64,000 nucleotides of DNA. Origin: an uncultured Clostridia bacterium (GTDB lineage: Bacteria; Bacillota; Clostridia; Oscillospirales; Oscillospiraceae). The notes under the pieces were generated by a model. The model ran no database searches, was not told where the DNA came from, and saw nothing but the letters and a program-made list of their open reading frames with translations. The DNA is taken from contig CAMOXI010000002.1 in NCBI GenBank assembly GCA_946628965.1, forward strand, positions 1-64,000, given 5' to 3'. Below are positions 9,022-17,853 of the stretch, piece by piece; the stretch's first letter is position 1, and each line of letters starts with the position of its first letter. The position numbers and the translations under genes are program-made.

Positions 9022-9168
9022 ATGAACACCACATGGATCCGGCGTCTGTACGACGCGGGCACCCGCCTGGAGATCCGGGCGGACAGGTTTATCGAGGTCA
9101 TTCTCTGGGGCGCGCTGCTCAAGCGCCTCGGGGCAAAAGGAAAAACAAAGCGGCGCAGAGGGCGCTGA
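9022..9168 (+). CDS. 48-residue basic hypothetical protein
   Basis: A short ORF starts at ATG 9022, after a good GGGGAGGAAATCCT ribosome site, and ends at TGA 9166. The product begins MNTTWIRRLYDAGTRLEIR, has a short hydrophobic patch (VILWGALL) and ends in a very basic tail (KGKTKRRRGR). It lies between the macro-TIR gene and the CPBP protease gene on the same strand, and its 3' end lies just before the ribosome site of the next gene, as in translationally coupled genes. No family is recognised. It may be real or a leader peptide. Confidence 0.5.
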   Translation: MNTTWIRRLYDAGTRLEIRADRFIEVILWGALLKRLGAKGKTKRRRGR

Positions 9169-9179
9169 GAGGAGAAAAA

Positions 9180-10088
9180 ATGGAAGAAAAGGACATCACG
9201 GAAGCTGCGGCAGCGCCTGCCGCAGAGGCTCCGAAAAAGGAACGCAAGCCCATCCGGCACATGATGTGGGCCGCAGCGCTGATCAGCCTGCTGCTGATGC
9301 TGCTCGGCGAGATCCTGGGTGATCTGTTCACCGGCTTTCTCGCAAGGCTCTTTCACGTGCAGGACGGCGGCGTGCTCTTCCTGTTCATGTATCTGAGCTT
9401 TCTCGGCATCGACCTCGTCGTGCTGCTCTATACCTGGCTCTTTGAAAAGCCGGTGTTCCGCACCTTTGGCTATCGCGCCGCGGGCGGCGAGGGCAACACC
9501 TGGAAGCTCTTCGGCATCGGCCTGCTGGTGGGCTTCGGCATGAACGCGGGCTGCATCCTGCTGGCCTGGCTGCACGGGGATCTGCACTTCTCTCTGGGCG
9601 CCTTCCGGCCCTTCTATCTGCTGGCGGCCCTTGTGTGCGTGTGCATCCAGTCCGGCGCGGAGGAACTTCTCTGCCGCGGGTATATGATGGGCGTCCTGCG
9701 CGACCGCTATAACGTCTGGGTCGCTGCGGCCTTCAACGCCCTCTTCTTCGGCGCGCTGCATCTCTTCAACAACGGCGTCACGGTGCTGGGCATCCTGAAC
9801 GTAGTGGCGGTCGGCTTTGCCCTGAGCGTGGCCATGATCAAGCTCCGAAGCCTCTGGTTCTGTATCGCGGTGCACACGGCCTGGAACTACTCCCAGAGCA
9901 TTTTCTTCGGTCTGCCCAACTCCGGCATGGTGTCCGCCGGCTCCTTCCTGCATCTGGAGGCCGCCGCCGACAGCATTTTCTATGACACCGGCTTCGGCGT
10001 GGAGTCCTCCTTCCCGGCCCTCGCGATGATGGTGCTGCTGACCGTCTGCCTGCTGCTCATCGGGCGCAGGAAATCGGCAGAATCGTGA
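9180..10088 (+). CDS. CPBP-family intramembrane metalloprotease
   Basis: The 302-residue membrane protein belongs to the CAAX-protease/bacteriocin-processing (CPBP, Abi) family. The catalytic signature is complete: E161-E162-x3-R166 in SGAEELLCRGYMMG, His194 in GALHLFNN, and His232 with Asn236 in VHTAWNY. About seven hydrophobic segments are seen. Bacterial members serve in bacteriocin self-immunity, peptide processing or regulated proteolysis. The start at 9180 follows AGAGGAG; a longer in-frame reading overlaps the TIR gene and is rejected. It is the last gene before a strong terminator, so it may share transcription with the TIR and phosphatase genes. Confidence 0.9.
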   Translation: MEEKDITEAAAAPAAEAPKKERKPIRHMMWAAALISLLLMLLGEILGDLFTGFLARLFHVQDGGVLFLFMYLSFLGIDLVVLLYTWLFEKPVFRTFGYRAAGGEGNTWKLFGIGLLVGFGMNAGCILLAWLHGDLHFSLGAFRPFYLLAALVCVCIQSGAEELLCRGYMMGVLRDRYNVWVAAAFNALFFGALHLFNNGVTVLGILNVVAVGFALSVAMIKLRSLWFCIAVHTAWNYSQSIFFGLPNSGMVSAGSFLHLEAAADSIFYDTGFGVESSFPALAMMVLLTVCLLLIGRRKSAES

Positions 10089-10090
10089 CA

Positions 10091-10125
10091 AACAGGCTCT
10101 GTCCGACGGACAGAGCCTGTTTTTT
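10091..10125 (+). terminator. terminator ending the rlmD-to-CPBP gene run
   Basis: Arms AACAGGCTCTGTCC and GGACAGAGCCTGTT with a GAC loop, followed by a T-run. Confidence 0.9.
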
Positions 10126-10231
10126 GTGCATTTCAGCGCCTTGTTCTTTGCAGCGCTTTCCGTTAAATAAATCTGTGATGGTGAAAAGCAATAAGCTGTT
10201 TCGCCATAGATTCATTGCAATAGACAGCGTG

Positions 10232-10255
10232 AGGGCCGCCCAAATGGGCGGCCCT
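10232..10255. terminator. hairpin downstream of metG
   Basis: Perfect arms AGGGCCGCCC and GGGCGGCCCT around AAAT, 28 bases past the metG stop. It lacks a clear T-run on the metG strand, so it may stabilise the transcript end or stop transcription weakly. Confidence 0.5.
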
Positions 10256-10283
10256 TAACATTTTCATTTCATTCTTACGCCGA

Positions 10284-12224
10284 TCAGCACAATTGTGCGC
10301 CGGCGGGGACGGAGTCATCCAGCATCAGCAGATGCAGCTCTTCCTTGCCGTCCACTTCGCGCACGGCGGAGAGCAGCATGCCGTTGGACTCCTGGCCCAT
10401 CATCTTGCGGGAGGGCAGGTTCAGGATCGCGACCACGGTCTTGCCCACCAGATCCTCGGGCTCATAGAACTTGTGGATGCCGGAGAGGATCTGCCGCGGG
10501 GTGCCGGAGCCGTCGTCCAGGGAGAACTTGAGGAGCTTGTCGCTCTTCTTCACGGCCTCGCAGGAGAGGACCTTGCAGACGCGCATGTCGCACTTGGCAA
10601 ACTCGTCGATCGTCACGTTGGGCAGCACCGGGGGCGTCTTGGGTGCGGGCTTCTCGGCCTGCTCCAGCTCCACGAGCATCTTTGCCATGTCGATGCGGGG
10701 GAAGAGGGTCTCGCCCTTATGCACCGTGACCTCCGCGGGCAGAACGCCGTATTCGCAGGCATTGTCCCAGGTCTTGGCCTCACCCTCGGCGCCGATCTGC
10801 GCAAAAGCCTTCTCGCAGCTTTCGGGCATGAAGGGCGTGAGCATCACGAGGGAGACGCGCAGGGCCTCCAGCAGGTTGTACATAACGGTAGCCAGGCGGG
10901 CCTTCTTCGCCTCGTCCTTGGCCAGAACCCAGGGGGCCGTCTCGTCGATGTACTTGTTGGCGCGCTGGATGAGCTTGAAGACCTCCTCCAGGGCCAGGTG
11001 CAGCTGGAAAGCGTCCATCTGTTTGGCGTAGGCCTCGCCGGTGGTGCTGATCATGTTCACAAGTTCTTCGTCCACAGCGTCGGCTTCCCGCTCGGCGGGG
11101 AGCTTCCCGCCGAAGTACTTCTCCACCATGGCGGTGGTGCGGGAGACCAGATTGCCCAGGTCGTTGGCAAGGTCGGTATTGATGGTGGAGATCAGCAGCT
11201 CGTTGGAGAAGTTGCCGTCGGAGCCGAAGGGGAAGGTGCGCAGCAGGAAGAAGCGCAGCGCGTCCACGCCGAACTTGTCCGCCAGCACATAGGGATCCAC
11301 CACGTTGCCCTTGGACTTGGACATCTTGCCGCCGTCGATGACGAGCCAGCCATGGCCGTAGACCTTCTTGGGCAGGGGCAGCTCCATGCTCATGAGCATG
11401 GCGGGCCAGATGATGGAGTGGAAACGGACGATCTCCTTGCCCACGATGTGCACGTCGGCAGGCCAGTACTTGTCGAAATCGTGGTAGCGATCGTTCAGCA
11501 GGCCCATGGCGGTGCAGTAGTTGAAGAGGGCGTCGACCCAGACGTAGACCACATGACCCGGGTCAAAGTCCACGGGGATGCCCCAGGAGAAGCTGGTACG
11601 GGAGACGCAGAGGTCCTCCAGGCCCGGCTTGATGAAGTTGTTGATCATTTCGTTGACGCGGGAGGCGGGCTCCAGGAAGGTGCCGGTCTCCAGCAGCTCC
11701 TGCACGGGTTTGGCGTACTTGGAGAGACGGAAGAAGTAGGCCTCCTCCTCGGCGTCGTGCACTTCGCGGCCGCAGTCGGGGCACTTGCCGTCCACCAGCT
11801 GGCTCTCGGTCCAGAAGCTCTCGCAGGGGGTGCAGTACTTGCCCTTGTACGCGCCCTTGTAGATGTCGCCCTTCTCGTACATCTTCTTGAAGATGCGCTG
11901 CACGGCGGCCACATGGTAATCGTCGGTGGTGCGGATGAAGCGGTCGTTGGAGATGTTCATCAGCTTCCACAGATCCAGCACGCCGTTTTCGCCGGTGACG
12001 ATCCGGTCGACAAACTGCTGGGGCGTGATGCCGGCGGCCTTGGCCTTCTCTTCGATCTTCTGGCCGTGCTCGTCGGTGCCGGTGAGGAACATCACGTCAT
12101 AGCCGCGCAGTCTCTTGTAGCGGGCGATGGCGTCGGTGGCCACGGTGCAGTAGGTGTGCCCGATGTGCAGCTTATCCGAGGGATAGTAGATCGGGGTGGT
12201 AATGTAGAAGGTTTTCTTTTCCAT
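10284..12224 (-). CDS. metG: methionyl-tRNA synthetase
   Basis: The 646-residue enzyme charges tRNA-Met in the cytoplasm. The class I signatures KLHIGHTYCTV and GGKMSKSKGNV are present. A zinc knuckle is seen in CTPCESFWTE and KCPDCGR. The C-terminal 110 residues form the tRNA-binding OB-fold extension (FAKCDMRVCKVLSCEAVKKS). The start at 12224 (MEKKTFYITTPIYYPSDKLH) is where the family begins; an upstream in-frame ATG at 12248 would add eight unrelated residues. The gene lies 30 bases downstream of vanW and may share its transcript. No T-box leader was seen. Confidence 0.97.
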   Translation of the reverse strand: MEKKTFYITTPIYYPSDKLHIGHTYCTVATDAIARYKRLRGYDVMFLTGTDEHGQKIEEKAKAAGITPQQFVDRIVTGENGVLDLWKLMNISNDRFIRTTDDYHVAAVQRIFKKMYEKGDIYKGAYKGKYCTPCESFWTESQLVDGKCPDCGREVHDAEEEAYFFRLSKYAKPVQELLETGTFLEPASRVNEMINNFIKPGLEDLCVSRTSFSWGIPVDFDPGHVVYVWVDALFNYCTAMGLLNDRYHDFDKYWPADVHIVGKEIVRFHSIIWPAMLMSMELPLPKKVYGHGWLVIDGGKMSKSKGNVVDPYVLADKFGVDALRFFLLRTFPFGSDGNFSNELLISTINTDLANDLGNLVSRTTAMVEKYFGGKLPAEREADAVDEELVNMISTTGEAYAKQMDAFQLHLALEEVFKLIQRANKYIDETAPWVLAKDEAKKARLATVMYNLLEALRVSLVMLTPFMPESCEKAFAQIGAEGEAKTWDNACEYGVLPAEVTVHKGETLFPRIDMAKMLVELEQAEKPAPKTPPVLPNVTIDEFAKCDMRVCKVLSCEAVKKSDKLLKFSLDDGSGTPRQILSGIHKFYEPEDLVGKTVVAILNLPSRKMMGQESNGMLLSAVREVDGKEELHLLMLDDSVPAGAQLC

Positions 12225-12254
12225 GCTCTCTTCTCTCCTGTATCTCAAAATTGC

Positions 12255-14042
12255 TTAGCCATAGATGATCGAGGCGTCGCCCGTCTCCATGCCGGGGAAG
12301 ATAGTGCCCGAATTGTCCGCCACGGAGGCGGTGCCGCCGGAATAGTACTCGGGCGGCCAGTCAATATCCTCGGCGTGCTTGTTGTAGATGCCGTAGGGCT
12401 CGTTGATGGTGGCGATCAGGTTGCCGTTCGCGTCGTAGACATGGCGGGTCGCTTGGGCGCCCCAGCCGATCTGCACATTGGTATAGGTCGAGTCGTATAC
12501 CACATAGGTGGCGTTCGTCAGCTCCACATAGCTGCCGTCCACGTTGGTGCCGTGGATCTCCACGGTCAGATCCGTGTCGTTGGTGGTGTAGGCGATGATG
12601 CGGATCGGGTAGTCCCGGTTGTTGCGGAACTTGAAGTCCGGCCCGGGCCAGCTGACCGTCGCGTCGTAGGCGATGGGCAGATAGTCCACGCGGAAATAGT
12701 GGTTCGTGCGGGACACGGTCTCCAGGTTTGCAAACATGGTCGCGCAGTAGAGCGTGGAGGACACCTGGCAGATGCCGCCGCCCACCTCCTGCACCACCTC
12801 GCCGTCGGCGTAGGCGCCTGCCTCCAGGAAGCCGGCCTCCTTGGTGCGCTGGCCGATGGTCTCATTGTAGGAAAAGACCTCGCCCGGCATCAGCACCAGC
12901 CCGTCCAGCTTGGAGGCGGCGAGCTTGATGTTGTTGATGCGGTTTTCGCCGCTGGAGGCGAAGACCGTGGTCTGGTAGCCCAGCACGTCGCGGAAGAGAA
13001 GCCCGCGCAGGCTCTCGGCGGTGACCGCGGGCTCGGTGATGGTCAGCGGGATCTCCACCGTATCCATCAGTCCGGCCTTCTGCCAGGTATCCTTCGCGCC
13101 GGCCACGTCGAAGGTGCAGCCGACCACGTCGTCAATGACCGTGAAGCTGCCGTCGTCGGCGAAATAGGCGTCCCGCGGCTCCACGTTCAGCCGGGTATAG
13201 AGGCTGTCGTAGTCCGGCATGGTGGGCGTGCCGTCGATCTGCTCATAGCGGAAGCTGCGCTGCCCGTCCAGCAGAGCGCGGGTAAGGCCGTTTACGATCG
13301 CGTCCTCATTCAGGCTCAGCTCTCCTGCGCCCTTGACCGAGCGGATCACGGCGTTTTCCAGATCCACCTCGGGCTCCGGGCTGCCGGAGACCTTCTCGTT
13401 GAAGGCCGCCAGGGCTTTCTTCGTCTCCTGGCGTACATAGTCCTCGTCCAGGATCGGATAGTCCAGCGCCACGTCGGTCTGGTTGGTGAGGCTGCCCACG
13501 TAGTTGAGCAGGTTTTCATAGGCGTCCTGGCTGTGTCCGAAACGGTAGGCCGCCGCCGCGGCGGTCTCCGCCGTCAGGGCAGCGCCGGCGGTGCGCCGGT
13601 CCAGCTCAAAACCTGTGCCCATGGGCAGCGTCACCACCATCGGCTCAGCCGCATCCTCGTCCCAGCCGGCGGCGTTCAGCTTCTCCAGGGTCTCCGCCTT
13701 TGTCAGACCACCCACGTCGATGCCGTTTAAATACACATTGGGGAAGTTCGTGTCGCTCTCGCTCACATGGATGGCGAGATAAACGAGCCCGCCGATCACC
13801 AGCAGCGCCAGCACCAGCAGTACGGCCAGCACGATCTTGACCTTTTTCATGACCTTTTTCCGCTTCCGGCGGGCAATGCGCGCCTTCTGCTGGCGTTCGG
13901 CCTCGCGCCGCTCCTCTTCCCGGGCGCGAAGGATCTCCGCCTTCCGCTTTTCGGCGGCGAGGCGTGCCCGCTTCTCATCCCTGGCCTGTTCGGCGGCGCG
14001 GTTCACATGGGCGCCGCCCGGTCTCTCTTGTCTGTTCGCCAC
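12255..14042 (-). CDS. VanW-family protein with N-terminal membrane anchor
   Basis: The 595-residue protein starts with a charged, Arg/Glu-rich cytoplasmic stretch that could be a coiled coil (about 10-60). One membrane segment follows (IVLAVLLVLALLVIGGLVYL), then a large extracytoplasmic region of the YoaR/peptidoglycan-binding type, then a VanW domain with GEVFSYNETIGQRT and GGGICQVSSTLYCAT. VanW proteins accompany some vancomycin-resistance clusters but are common in Clostridia without resistance genes; the function is unknown and probably cell-wall related. The start is GTG 14042, preceded by AAAGGG. It lies 13 bases after hemW, indicating an operon. Confidence 0.87.
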   Translation of the reverse strand: MANRQERPGGAHVNRAAEQARDEKRARLAAEKRKAEILRAREEERREAERQQKARIARRKRKKVMKKVKIVLAVLLVLALLVIGGLVYLAIHVSESDTNFPNVYLNGIDVGGLTKAETLEKLNAAGWDEDAAEPMVVTLPMGTGFELDRRTAGAALTAETAAAAAYRFGHSQDAYENLLNYVGSLTNQTDVALDYPILDEDYVRQETKKALAAFNEKVSGSPEPEVDLENAVIRSVKGAGELSLNEDAIVNGLTRALLDGQRSFRYEQIDGTPTMPDYDSLYTRLNVEPRDAYFADDGSFTVIDDVVGCTFDVAGAKDTWQKAGLMDTVEIPLTITEPAVTAESLRGLLFRDVLGYQTTVFASSGENRINNIKLAASKLDGLVLMPGEVFSYNETIGQRTKEAGFLEAGAYADGEVVQEVGGGICQVSSTLYCATMFANLETVSRTNHYFRVDYLPIAYDATVSWPGPDFKFRNNRDYPIRIIAYTTNDTDLTVEIHGTNVDGSYVELTNATYVVYDSTYTNVQIGWGAQATRHVYDANGNLIATINEPYGIYNKHAEDIDWPPEYYSGGTASVADNSGTIFPGMETGDASIIYG

Positions 14043-14055
14043 GTTTTACCCTTTC

Positions 14056-15327
14056 TTATGCCTCATGGGCGCCGGTTTGCTCCTCATACATCTCGGCGAA
14101 GAGCTCGTCTTCGCCCTTGGGCAGGCTGATCTTGTTCTCGGCCTCCTCCGCCCGGTCCACCCAGGGGGTGTACTCGGCCCGGCCGTTGGCCTGGGCCTCC
14201 AGCAGGATGCCGATGAGGGTGTTGGAAATCAGAAATCCGGGAACCGTAAAATGCCAGCGGCCGTCGGTCTCCTCGGCCCAGCCCTTCTCCGCGAAGGCGC
14301 GCAGCGTGCGGATGATGGGCTGCCAGTCGCACTGACAGCGGACGCGGTAGTCCTCCCGGGAGATGCCGCGGCTGGTGCGCATGGCCAGCATCAGGTATTC
14401 CACGGCCCGCTCCAGCGGCTCCACCTTCTCATACTCGTCCACGATGCTGACGTTTCGCGTCACGCGGGAGATGTACTGCTTCAAATCCTTCACGAAGCTG
14501 TAGCGCAGATTTCCCACGCAGGAGTGGGCGCCGGGGCCGAAGCCCATGTAGTCGTCCAGGTTCCAGTATTTCAGGTTATGCCGGGATTCAAAGCCGGGCG
14601 CTGCGAAATTGGAGATCTCATACTGCTTGTAGCCGTAGCGATCCAGCATTTCGGCGGCGTAGGAATACATATCGGCCTGCTCGTCGTCGCTGGGCAGGAT
14701 GGGCGAGCCGCTGTATTCCTCATACATCTTCGTGCCCTCCTCCAGCTTCAGGCCGTAGGCGCTGATATGCTCGGGATGCAGCTCCACGATCTGGGCCAGG
14801 GTCTCGGCCCAGTCGCTCTTGGTCTGGCTGGGCAGGCCGTAGATCAGATCCAGGCTGATGTTGTCAAAGCCCGCCTTGCGCGCGTCCGTAAAGGCGCGGA
14901 CGGCCTGCTGGAAGCTGTGGCGGCGGCCGATGAGCTTCAGCAGATCGTTATTCGTCGCCTGCACGCCGATGGAGAGGCGGTTCACACCGTCCTTCCGCAG
15001 CTCGCGCAGGAACTCCGGGCTCATGCTGTCGGGATTGCACTCCACGGTGACCTCCGCGTCCAGGCGCACGTTGCCGTTGCGCTTGAGCATGTCGAAGATC
15101 TCCCCGATGCGCTCCGCGCCGTAGTAGCTGGGCGTGCCGCCGCCGAAGTAGACCGTGTCCACCTCGTAGTTCTTGATCCCGGGCGCAGACTCGGCGATAT
15201 GGGCCAGCAGCGCCTTATGGTACTCCGGCATCAGATTGTCGCATCCTGCCAGGGAGTAGAAGTCGCAGTAGCTGCACTTGCTGGCGCAGAAGGGGATGTG
15301 GATGTAGATTCCGAGTCTTGGTTTCAT
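14056..15327 (-). CDS. hemW: HemW-like radical SAM protein
   Basis: The 423-residue protein begins GIYIHIPFCASKCSYCDFYS, which contains the radical SAM motif C-x3-C-x2-C, followed by VYFGGGTPSYY and SIGVQATNNDLLKLIGR. These match the HemN/HemW family. HemW-type proteins, formerly annotated as oxygen-independent coproporphyrinogen oxidases, are now regarded as haem chaperones; the C-terminal HemN domain is present. CAGGAG lies 5 bases before the ATG. Its presence is of interest because the window also encodes c-type cytochrome machinery, but hemW is widespread in organisms without cytochromes. Confidence 0.9.
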   Translation of the reverse strand: MKPRLGIYIHIPFCASKCSYCDFYSLAGCDNLMPEYHKALLAHIAESAPGIKNYEVDTVYFGGGTPSYYGAERIGEIFDMLKRNGNVRLDAEVTVECNPDSMSPEFLRELRKDGVNRLSIGVQATNNDLLKLIGRRHSFQQAVRAFTDARKAGFDNISLDLIYGLPSQTKSDWAETLAQIVELHPEHISAYGLKLEEGTKMYEEYSGSPILPSDDEQADMYSYAAEMLDRYGYKQYEISNFAAPGFESRHNLKYWNLDDYMGFGPGAHSCVGNLRYSFVKDLKQYISRVTRNVSIVDEYEKVEPLERAVEYLMLAMRTSRGISREDYRVRCQCDWQPIIRTLRAFAEKGWAEETDGRWHFTVPGFLISNTLIGILLEAQANGRAEYTPWVDRAEEAENKISLPKGEDELFAEMYEEQTGAHEA

Positions 15328-15340
15328 AAAAACTCCTGAA

Positions 15341-15465
15341 AGCGTGAATAGTGAATAGTGTAAAGTGAAAAGTTACGGTGTTCCCTGCGGGAACAAAAGT
15401 ATACTTGTCGCGAAGCGACACCTCAACTATTCACTGGTCACTATTCACTTTTCACTGAGATTAGA
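15341..15465. repeat. intergenic inverted-repeat element between hemW and htpG
   Basis: The left end repeats GTGAATAGT, AAGTGAAAAGT motifs and the right end carries the inverse (ACTATTCACT, TATTCACTTTTCACT). Between them are hairpins GTTCCC/GGGAAC and GTCGC/GCGAC. The long imperfect palindrome has the look of a REP- or MITE-like element. No ORF lies within. Confidence 0.6.
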
Positions 15466-17371
15466 TCATCTCCGACACGTCGCCGACGAACTGGATGGGA
15501 TCCTCCACATCCACGCCGGCGGAGAGCTCGGCGAGGGCGTACAGCACGCGGGAGAGCCGCGCGGCCTTCTCCTTGTCGTTTGCGAAGGCGTCCTGCAGGG
15601 CCTTAAAGCTCTTGTGCTCGGCGTTCAGCTCCAGGACGCGGGTGGCGCGCAGCTTGCGCATCTCCTCGCTGGGGCCGTGGCGGAAGTAGCGCTCCATCTC
15701 CAGCGTGAGCCCGCCCTCGGTGGTCAGGCAGCAGGGCTGGGTGGTGAGCTTGCGGCTGAGCTTGACCTTGCTCAGGCCCTCGCCCACGGACTCCTTGACG
15801 AAGTCCAGCAGCTCCTTGTTCTCGATGTCCCGCTCCTCGGCGGCCTTCTTCTCCTCGTCGGTCTCGAAGCCCAGATCGTCCGTGACCACGTTGCAGAAGC
15901 TCTTGCCGTCCTGCTCGCGCAGGGCGTCCAGCACCATCTCATCCAGGGGGCTCGTGAGGTAGATGATCTCATAGCCGCGGTCCCGGACCTCCTGGCACTG
16001 GGGCAGGTTCATGGCCTGCTTGACGGAGCTGGAGGTGGCAAAGTAGATGACCTTCTGGCTCTCGGGCATGTTCTCCACATACTCCTTGAGCGTGGTCATA
16101 TGCTCCTCGGAGGTGTAGAACAGCAGCAGGTCGCGCAGGAAGTCCTTGTAGCGGCCGTACTCATCACAGACGCCCACCTTCAGGTCGTTGCCGAAGTTGC
16201 GGAAGAACTCCTCATACTTGGGCTTGTCGTCCCGCATGAGCTTCTCAAGCTCGCTCTTGATGCGCTTTTCCAGGTTCTGGCCGATGATGCGCAGCTGCCG
16301 GTCATGCTGCAGCAGCTCGCGGGAGATGTTCAGGGACAGGTCGGGGGAATCCACCACGCCCTTGACGAACTCGAAGTAGTCGTGCACCAGCTTGTCGCAC
16401 TTCTCCATGATCATGACGCCGTTGGAGTAGAGCGTGATCCCGCCCTTATTGTCACCGGTAAAGACGTTTTCATTCTGCTCGCCGGGGACAAAGAGCATGG
16501 CCTTGTAGCTGACCTGGCCCTCGGCGCTGACGCGCACCAGGGCGCAGGGATCCTTGCGGTCGCGGTTTTTCTCCTTGTACCAGGCGATGCAGTCATCGTC
16601 GGTCACGTCGTTCTTGGAGCGCTGCCAGATGGGGACCATGGAGTTGAGCGTCTCGTTCTCGGTGACCATGCGGTAGGCGTACTTGGGGCTGCCGTCGTCG
16701 TTCTTTTCGCCGGTCTCGTAGCGTTCCTGGTGCTCCACGTCCATCTTGATGGGCCAGCGCACGTAGTCGGAGTATTTCTTCACGAGGGCCTTGATCTTCC
16801 AGACCTCCAGGTAGGAGCCGTAGACCTCTTCCTCGCTGTCGGCCTTGATGTGCATGATGACGTCGGTGCCGACCGTTTCCTTCTCGATGGGGGTGACGGT
16901 ATAGCCGTCGGCGCCCTTGCTCTCCCACTTTACGCCCTGCTCCTCGCCGTATTTGCGGGAGAGGACGGTGACCTCGTCGGACACCATAAAGGCGGAGTAG
17001 AAGCCCACGCCGAACTGGCCGATGATGGAGATGTCCTCCGCCTTGTCGCTGTCCATCTCGTCCTTGAACTTGTAGGAGCCGGACTTGGCGATGACGCCCA
17101 GATTGTTCTCGGCCTCCTCCAGAGTCATGCCGATGCCGTTGTCACGCACGGTGATGGTGCGGGCCTCTTTGTCCACCAGGATCTCGATCTTGAAGTCGTC
17201 CCGGTTCAGGCCCACCTTGTCGTCGGTGAGGCTCAGGTAGCAGAGCTTGTCGATGGCGTCGGACGCGTTGGAGAGGATCTCGCGCAGGAAGATCTCCTTG
17301 TTGGTGTAGATGGAATTGATCATCAGGTCGAGCAGACGTTTCGACTCGGCCTTGAACTGCTTTTTGCCCAT
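15461..17371 (-). CDS. htpG: molecular chaperone HtpG (Hsp90)
   Basis: The 636-residue ATP-dependent chaperone has the GHKL ATP-binding motifs LREILSNASDAIDKL, DNGIGMT and GQFGVGFYSAFMVSD, plus the conserved middle domain (RGVVDSPDLSLNISRE-like; here FVKGVVDSPDLSLNISREL). The start at 17371 (MGKKQFKAESKRLLDLM) fits the family; the ATG at 17437 would add an unrelated stretch. GGAGG lies 14 bases upstream, a little far. A strong promoter (17446-17473) gives a leader of about 70 bases. No CIRCE operator was found. Confidence 0.97.
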   Translation of the reverse strand: MGKKQFKAESKRLLDLMINSIYTNKEIFLREILSNASDAIDKLCYLSLTDDKVGLNRDDFKIEILVDKEARTITVRDNGIGMTLEEAENNLGVIAKSGSYKFKDEMDSDKAEDISIIGQFGVGFYSAFMVSDEVTVLSRKYGEEQGVKWESKGADGYTVTPIEKETVGTDVIMHIKADSEEEVYGSYLEVWKIKALVKKYSDYVRWPIKMDVEHQERYETGEKNDDGSPKYAYRMVTENETLNSMVPIWQRSKNDVTDDDCIAWYKEKNRDRKDPCALVRVSAEGQVSYKAMLFVPGEQNENVFTGDNKGGITLYSNGVMIMEKCDKLVHDYFEFVKGVVDSPDLSLNISRELLQHDRQLRIIGQNLEKRIKSELEKLMRDDKPKYEEFFRNFGNDLKVGVCDEYGRYKDFLRDLLLFYTSEEHMTTLKEYVENMPESQKVIYFATSSSVKQAMNLPQCQEVRDRGYEIIYLTSPLDEMVLDALREQDGKSFCNVVTDDLGFETDEEKKAAEERDIENKELLDFVKESVGEGLSKVKLSRKLTTQPCCLTTEGGLTLEMERYFRHGPSEEMRKLRATRVLELNAEHKSFKALQDAFANDKEKAARLSRVLYALAELSAGVDVEDPIQFVGDVSEMI

Positions 17372-17445
17372 GGTTTGTTTGTATGCCTCCAATTTTTTGG
17401 GTCTGCGGCAAATGCCGCCATTGGCCCTATTTTTCATAATGAATT

Positions 17446-17473
17446 ATTATAGCACATTTGTAAAGAATTTCAA
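17446..17473 (-). promoter_or_regulatory. htpG promoter
   Basis: On the minus strand, TTGAAA, 16 bases, then perfect TATAAT. Confidence 0.75.
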
Positions 17474-17520
17474 CACAGGCGGGCGGGGTTATGAATTTTT
17501 AATTTGTGAGGGAGAAAAGT

Positions 17521-17564
17521 GAAAACTCCATGGCAGGTCCGTTACCGACTGCCATGGAGTTTTC
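17521..17564 (-). terminator. terminator downstream of the small 17574-17813 gene
   Basis: Perfect 16-bp arms GAAAACTCCATGGCAG and CTGCCATGGAGTTTTC with a 12-base loop, ten bases past the stop codon. Confidence 0.75.
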
Positions 17565-17573
17565 CATTCTTTT

Positions 17574-17813
17574 TCAGGAGTAGAATTCAACCTCGACTTC
17601 CAGGCCTTCCACGTCAGGATTGAAGCCTTTGATCAGGGTTTTGATCATCCGTATTGCAGATTCCTCCACCCAAGCCTGATATTGGACATTGGAAAGAAAG
17701 CTTGCTTCGAGTTTGTCTTGCGCCGCTGCATATTGGTCCTTAGCCAATTCAAACCCTTCTTTTTCTGAACTGGAGCGAATAACCTTGTTTTGCTTAAAAA
17801 GCAACTTATCCAT
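17574..17813 (-). CDS. 79-residue hypothetical protein, possibly a frameshifted gene
   Basis: Read from ATG 17813, the product starts MDKLLFKQNKVIRSS, has no membrane segment and ends in an acidic stretch (DVEGLEVEVEFYS). The ribosome site directly before this ATG is poor. About 40 bases upstream is a strong TTGGAGG site followed by an ATG whose frame stops after nine codons. If one base in the A-run/GG after that ATG were absent, the upstream start would read MKKAIIVDLDAGR straight into this ORF. The gene may therefore be a one-base frameshift of a 92-residue gene, or a sequencing error. No family is recognised. Base composition is lower in G+C than its neighbours. Confidence 0.5.
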   Translation of the reverse strand: MDKLLFKQNKVIRSSSEKEGFELAKDQYAAAQDKLEASFLSNVQYQAWVEESAIRMIKTLIKGFNPDVEGLEVEVEFYS

Positions 17814-17853
17814 TCTCCCTGCGTCAAGGTCGACTATTATAGCCTTTTTTCAT

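Noticed and set aside
10293-13730. Very long open frame on the plus strand over metG and vanW
   Set aside because: It is the antisense shadow of two well-identified minus-strand genes in G+C-rich DNA; its composition is Val/Gly/His-rich and no domain is seen.
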